A DNA stretch of 37,328 nt from Cercozoa sp. M6MM (lineage: Eukaryota; Endomyxa: Ascetosporea). The translations under genes and the position numbers were made by a program. The stretch is taken from the NCBI GenBank assembly GCA_040357565.1, contig JBDODJ010000111.1. One strand, written 5' to 3'. The notes under the pieces were generated by a model. That model saw only the letters and a list, made by a program, of their open reading frames with translations, was not told where the DNA came from and did not search any database. Of the stretch, positions 33,270-37,328 are shown one piece after another (within the stretch, counting starts at the first letter, position 1; every line of letters begins with the position of its first letter).

Positions 33270-33425
33270 ATCCTTGAAAAAGGTGTCCTGAGGAACTTCA
33301 AAAGGGAGTTGGATGGCGGCCCCACCCTAATTAAAGCGGGCGGTGGACTACGGCCATGCGCTTGCGACCCACCGGTACCCCAGGACTGGTACAGGGGAAC
33401 TACATAGCCGGTTTCTGAAGACGAC
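33270..33425 (+). repeat. Interspersed repeat family 2, copy C
   Basis: This is the longest continuous copy of the family's 3' part. In one frame it reads ILEKGVLRNFKRELDGG and continues to CDPPVPQDWYRGTT and a stop, consistent with the C-terminal tail of a LINE-like reverse transcriptase frame. It ends with GGTTTCTGAAGACG. Confidence 0.65.
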
Positions 33426-34322
33426 TTGGCATCAACTGGTCAGCTGCCGCAGTGCTCTGCCGTGCAGTTTGTTCTCACATCCTCTCCAACCCCACACACT
33501 GAAGTAAGCACTGGTTTCTGTAGAGACAGGGTAAATGATGATGTGACACCAGCTCGCGTTGAATGTGGAAATAGCTCAAATTAAGTTTAATGTGATTCCA
33601 GCTCAAATTGTCATATACCTGTGGAGAAGGGGTTAAACTATACGGATACAATTTAAACGGGGTATCGTCGAAACCAGCCATAACAAGCATTTAAGGGCAA
33701 GATTAGGCCACTTCGTACTGAAAATGACTCACGATTTCAGACTAAACTTACGTGGCTCATAACTCAGGAAACTAACTGTAAAACTTAAGTACTTTGAGTA
33801 CAGGGGGGGGGGGGGGGGTAACAGGCAGTGTTTTTCTCAGTTGTAAAAACCAACCTCACTCATAGAGTTTTATTAGGGCCTTTGCAGTTTGGGATGGGAC
33901 TGCTGGCAGGAAACGGTATTGAAAATTTGTTTGGCACAACCAACAACCTAAATGTAGTGCGTTTAGCTGCTGTTGTAATTTGCTGCTCCGGTGCTGCCAT
34001 CACACAAAGTAATTACACGCATCGCTGTCACAAGCGATCCAACACTGAGGGTAGTACACTCCTAATTGGCGAAAGCCATCTTAACAGAGAAAGCTGCAAA
34101 GTTCGCATGAAAAGTGAACTGCCAGCAAATCAAATGGTGGGCTGTGTGTCAGTGTTTTATCGAGTGGATTCTTGAAGTGGCCGCACGTCTGCACACAGGA
34201 CCTGCGCATCGGACTTCTCGCACCTTTTATCCTTCCCACTCCAGGCATGGGAAAAGCCAAAAAAGAAAACAACCTGCAATGACTTTCAGCGTCTGTCATT
34301 CTTGTTCGTCTTCCTGATAGTC
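33426..34322. other. Spacer without a clear gene
   Basis: It contains a run of 16 G (33803-33818). I could not place a splice-linked gene. A fragment on the plus strand near 33855-34030 (LLGPLQFGMGLLAGNGIENL) looks protein-like but could not be joined to the gene starting at 34323. Confidence 0.4.
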
Positions 34323-35247
34323 ATGCATTTGTCGGTCTTGTTCGCTTTGTTGGTGCTCATGCGCCTGTCAGCGGCAACTTCGGAATCCGACGTTTTGGCA
34401 CAGGTGTTACATAAATCGACTCGGGGTTTAAAAAAAAACAAACTGAACAAAATTGTTTGTCGTTTCTCCAGGCACTCACAGCTTTCGACCAAGAGGCACC
34501 GTTAGTGTATCAAACAATCGCGGCACTTTCACCATCTTGCCGCGGTGGCTGGTTGCATCGGCGAGGTATCAGGCTTAATACACTCAAAAGGCCTTGAGGC
34601 GACATTTACTTACTATGTTTATCGGCCAGTCCGAAAGGAAGTCTACAACGCGAACATGCGGCAAGCAGAAGAAACAGTGCGATTGCTACAACGCCACATT
34701 CTCGGACTCGCGGATTTTAAAGGGGCTCATGTCTCGAACAAGACACTGGTTGCGGCAGCCACCTTGGTTCGAGCGACACAGTTGTATGCTTCAATCATTT
34801 CCCCATGCACAAAAAGAATACCCAACCCCTTGTGTTGTTTCATGTAGGTATGACAAGATCTTGAGTAATCTATCCTCCTTTTGCGACGCTGAAGCAGACG
34901 AAGCTGGTAGACAATTTTTACTCTCCATGACAGAGTACCGTACAGTCTTGTTTTGAACAGTGAACGCGATGCCGGTGCTCTTAGACTCCTTGCTCAAGAC
35001 CGTGATAAAACCGCTAACGTTGTAAGTTACCGTGACGGCAGCACTGCGTGTGATACCGTATATCAGCGTCACAGTATCGATATTTGTATGCGCCTACAGA
35101 CCGGAGGCAGTGCTGATGCAGACTGTTTTAAATGCTGAGCCGAATCCAGCGAATGACCGCGACGGCGTCTTGAGCGTCATCGATTCTGCGGTCGCGGAAG
35201 TTGATCTGGTGTGCCTGACTGATGTAGTGTTCTCTGTTAAGCAGTGA
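34323..35247 (+). CDS. Small secreted helical protein, unknown (197 aa)
   Basis: Six exons close to 198 codons: 34323-34403, 34472-34565, 34630-34780, 34848-34906, 34961-35021, 35100-35247. The start is a signal peptide (MHLSVLFALLVLMRLSAA). The rest is mostly helical with few cysteines (VRKEVYNANMRQAEETVRLL, YDKILSNLSSFCDAEADEA, VNAMPVLLDSLLKTVIKPL), ending in EVDLVCLTDVVFSVKQ. Every intron has GT/AG borders and matching phase. The family is not recognised. The helical stretch resembles REJ-type extracellular regions only in general character. A strong GTGAGT sits on the stop codon (35244-35249), so the gene might splice onward into the plus-strand frames at 35257-35565. I found no acceptor of the right phase. 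Confidence 0.65.
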
Positions 35248-35984
35248 GTACACGCATTGCAGGTCATGTTGCCGTGGAAGTTTCGTCCGTCGGTGTGCAA
35301 AACATGCCCGAAAATGAAGACCGAGGTTCCGCGACAGCAAGGCAGAAAACGAAAGCAGTTTGAGACAGAGTTCAACTCGCCTAGTTTGACGGCACCGCTT
35401 CTGTTGGGCTGCGACCAAGTGACATCTGCTGTCGGCCCACTGCGCGAGGCGTTGTCACTTTTCTTTCAGCTAGAGGGCCTCGACAATGACGCTCGAGTAC
35501 TCCACTCTCCGTTGATGTGGCAGTGCACACAGCAAACAGCGTCTGCTTCTAAATTTATGCTGTAGTGCAACGGAGAAGCCCATCCCAACCCAGAAGAAGC
35601 CAACGGCCAGGTTCCTCGCACACGTGCCCAGCGGTTTGTGCTAACTTCTTACCAACAACACCGGGGGAGGGGCGGATTTGACTCTTGTTCCCCAGATACG
35701 AATTCCTTGCACGCCGTGCTCTGTACTGGCTGTGGACGAAAAAAATGACACTGATCCTCATCGTACAGTCTCTTTGCGATTTAACACCAAAGATAGAAAG
35801 TTTCGATTTGTATCTAGTGTCATAAATGTATAGTCATCCTTGCTTTTCGCGATCTTTTTTCGTATCGCTTCGCTTCTGGTACTTGTACAGTATTTGCTCG
35901 ATAAATTTACTGTACAAGTAAAATTTAGATGGGAAGTTCCTCAGTCGTCAGCATGCAGACCATATGGCAGTCCTCCTACGCGCT

Positions 35985-36075
<91 letters not shown>

Positions 36076-36696
36076 ATATCGTGTGTGCGTGTCCTTTTGC
36101 CAGTGGACATACTACGTGGGGACAGAATGTCAACATCCAAGAACTTCTCCGCAGCTATAGTTGAAGGCCATATATTGACTTGTATGCGTCATCAGTCACC
36201 ACTCACAAAATTCATCAGAAGAGAAATATACGTACATGCTTACGTGCATAACTTACACACACATACATACGATATGCATCCACATAGATACATATCGTAT
36301 ATAAAACTTACACACAGACATACGTACACATAAGTTTACATGGTTACATACGTCCATACACGACATACATACATACATACATGCTCACTAGTGGAGTTCA
36401 GTCACGCCACAGCACTACCGATACTCAAAAATACGTTGAGTATGCTTAATTTGCCCGAACAGCTCCCATGGACCAAGATTGCATTTCAAGCGAAACAGGT
36501 TTTTTGTTGAGCTTACGTTATCGTATCGGTCTGGCTCAAAGTATACCTCCAGATGGGAAATGCTGTATCACAGGGCCGGATGGCGTGGCTTAGTCGAGTG
36601 CGACGCGACAGACGCATCGCATGGATCCGGTGCGATGCGCAAGTGCGTTTCTAGCGCTGTCACGCGAACAGCTTCGAGTCCACGCGAGTTTTGAGT
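35248..36696. other. Intergenic stretch with hairpin and simple repeats
   Basis: It contains a perfect 13-bp inverted repeat (TACTTGTACAGTA at 35880-35892 and TACTGTACAAGTA at 35908-35920). A TACA/CATA-rich simple-sequence stretch follows at about 36203-36383. Open frames near 35257-35565 are not anchored to any gene. Confidence 0.55.
35987..36074. repeat. (CA)n microsatellite
   Basis: About 44 uninterrupted CA units on the plus strand. Its gene context is unknown. Confidence 0.96.
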
Positions 36697-37279
36697 CTAC
36701 ATGGGTTTTTGCACAAGGATTATGCCGTGTGACGTGAGGGCGGTCGCAGGCACCGCTTGCGCCATCGCTGCTGCTGAAGGAACCGCGGCTGACGGGACCA
36801 CCGACGTGACAGGTAGCGTTGGCGCTTCGGCAGTCGGGGTTGCTATGACACCCGCCTTCATCACATTCCTCCACTGTGCACAAGATGACAACTACATACA
36901 CAGATATACAACATGACACAGCGTTGCATGAATGCACACCGAGATGTCGTACTGCCGTGCGAGTCGCACTGCCACAACAGCCACGAAACTCAGCCACGAG
37001 GCCGCAACGACACCGCGCGTCAGTGTCGTGCGCGAGGGCCAACTCCACCGTGACCTACAAACAACACTTCAAAGATATGATGTGCGTGCACTGTGGGTAC
37101 TGTGATTCGTCGCCACGTCCAGCGCGTCGCCGGCCGCCGCCGCGTCGTCGCTCGGCGTTGCGCGTGGCGCGTCCCGCGGCGCGTCTCATGGCGAGTGTGA
37201 TGTCGTCGAGGTTTGGTGTCTTGCTGTTCTTCTCAGCCACCACCAGCGAGTGCTCTGTCCCACAAACAACAACAACATC

Positions 37280-37328
<49 letters not shown>
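36697..37328 (-). CDS. 3' part of a single-pass membrane protein, unknown
   Basis: Exons 37254-37101, 37054-36940 and 36873-36697 join in phase. The 5' part lies beyond the right edge, behind the (CA)n intron. A helical segment (EHSLVVAEKNSKTPNLDDIT) leads to a very Arg-rich stretch (RRAAGRATRNAERRRGGGRR). One hydrophobic helix follows (GVVAASWLSFVAVVAVRLA), then an Ala/Pro/Val-rich tail ending in GIILVQKPM and a stop at 36697. The positive charge before the helix suggests that side is cytosolic. The family is not recognised. A rival reading of the last exon in another frame (a Cys-rich stretch, ECDEGGCHSNPDCRS) was rejected on splice phase. Confidence 0.6.
37282..37328. repeat. (CA)n microsatellite at the right edge
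   Basis: CA units run to the last base of the window. The tract lies in an intron of the minus-strand membrane-protein gene and reads (GT)n on its sense strand. Its length is unknown. Confidence 0.96.

Noticed and set aside
31504-34322. tRNA or other structured RNA genes
   Set aside because: I looked for T-loop and anticodon-stem patterns and found none I could support. The hairpins present lack tRNA features.
36590-37048. EGF-like Cys-rich frame at the right end
   Set aside because: The cysteine spacing does not fit an EGF module. The competing frame closes in phase through both introns and contains a clear membrane helix.

Overview
The window is nuclear DNA of a compact, intron-rich, unicellular-type eukaryote. 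Genes are broken by many short GT-AG introns, mostly 44-70 nt. TAA, TAG and TGA all act as stops, so the code looks standard. The products are eukaryotic: a complex I zinc subunit, a nucleolar SURF6/Rrp14 protein, an RGS-domain protein, leucine-rich-repeat and coiled-coil/IQ/C2 proteins, and secreted digestive enzymes. Two secreted hydrolases (a proteinase K-like subtilase and a class 3 lipase) suit a heterotrophic or saprotrophic protist. I cannot place the lineage. Exon models were built by hand, requiring GT/AG borders and matching phases. Apart from the middle of the RGS gene, they close into continuous reading frames.

Layout. 1-11616 (-): the 5' 3640 codons of a giant secreted or membrane protein that runs off the left edge; I do not recognise its family. 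11812-15542 (-): a 790-residue coiled-coil, twin-IQ, twin-C2 protein. 15590-17377 (-): a 404-residue LRR protein. 17529-18270 (+): NDUFS6-like complex I subunit. 18271-19747: repeat remnants. 19748-20689 (-): SURF6. 20971-25484 (+): RGS protein, with a 100-N assembly gap in one intron. 25485-27476: a 1.64 kb foldback element. 27477-29329 (-): subtilase. 29603-31503 (+): class 3 lipase. 31504-34322: repeats, hairpins and perhaps one small gene. 34323-35247 (+): small secreted helical protein. 35248-36696: hairpin and simple repeats. 36697-right edge (-): 3' part of a single-pass membrane protein.

Three gene pairs are divergent and share short intergenic spaces (151, 281 and 273 bp): LRR/NDUFS6, SURF6/RGS and subtilase/lipase. 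The interspersed repeats seen here all lie downstream of genes, mainly between converging 3' ends. Dinucleotide (GT)n/(CA)n tracts sit inside introns. Most read GT on the sense strand, and both window edges and the assembly gap fall in such tracts. The protease and lipase share one promoter region and could be co-expressed for extracellular digestion. The giant protein at the left is the strongest candidate for something undescribed. The foldback element, which carries a 45-49 bp inverted internal segment, is the most unusual DNA structure.
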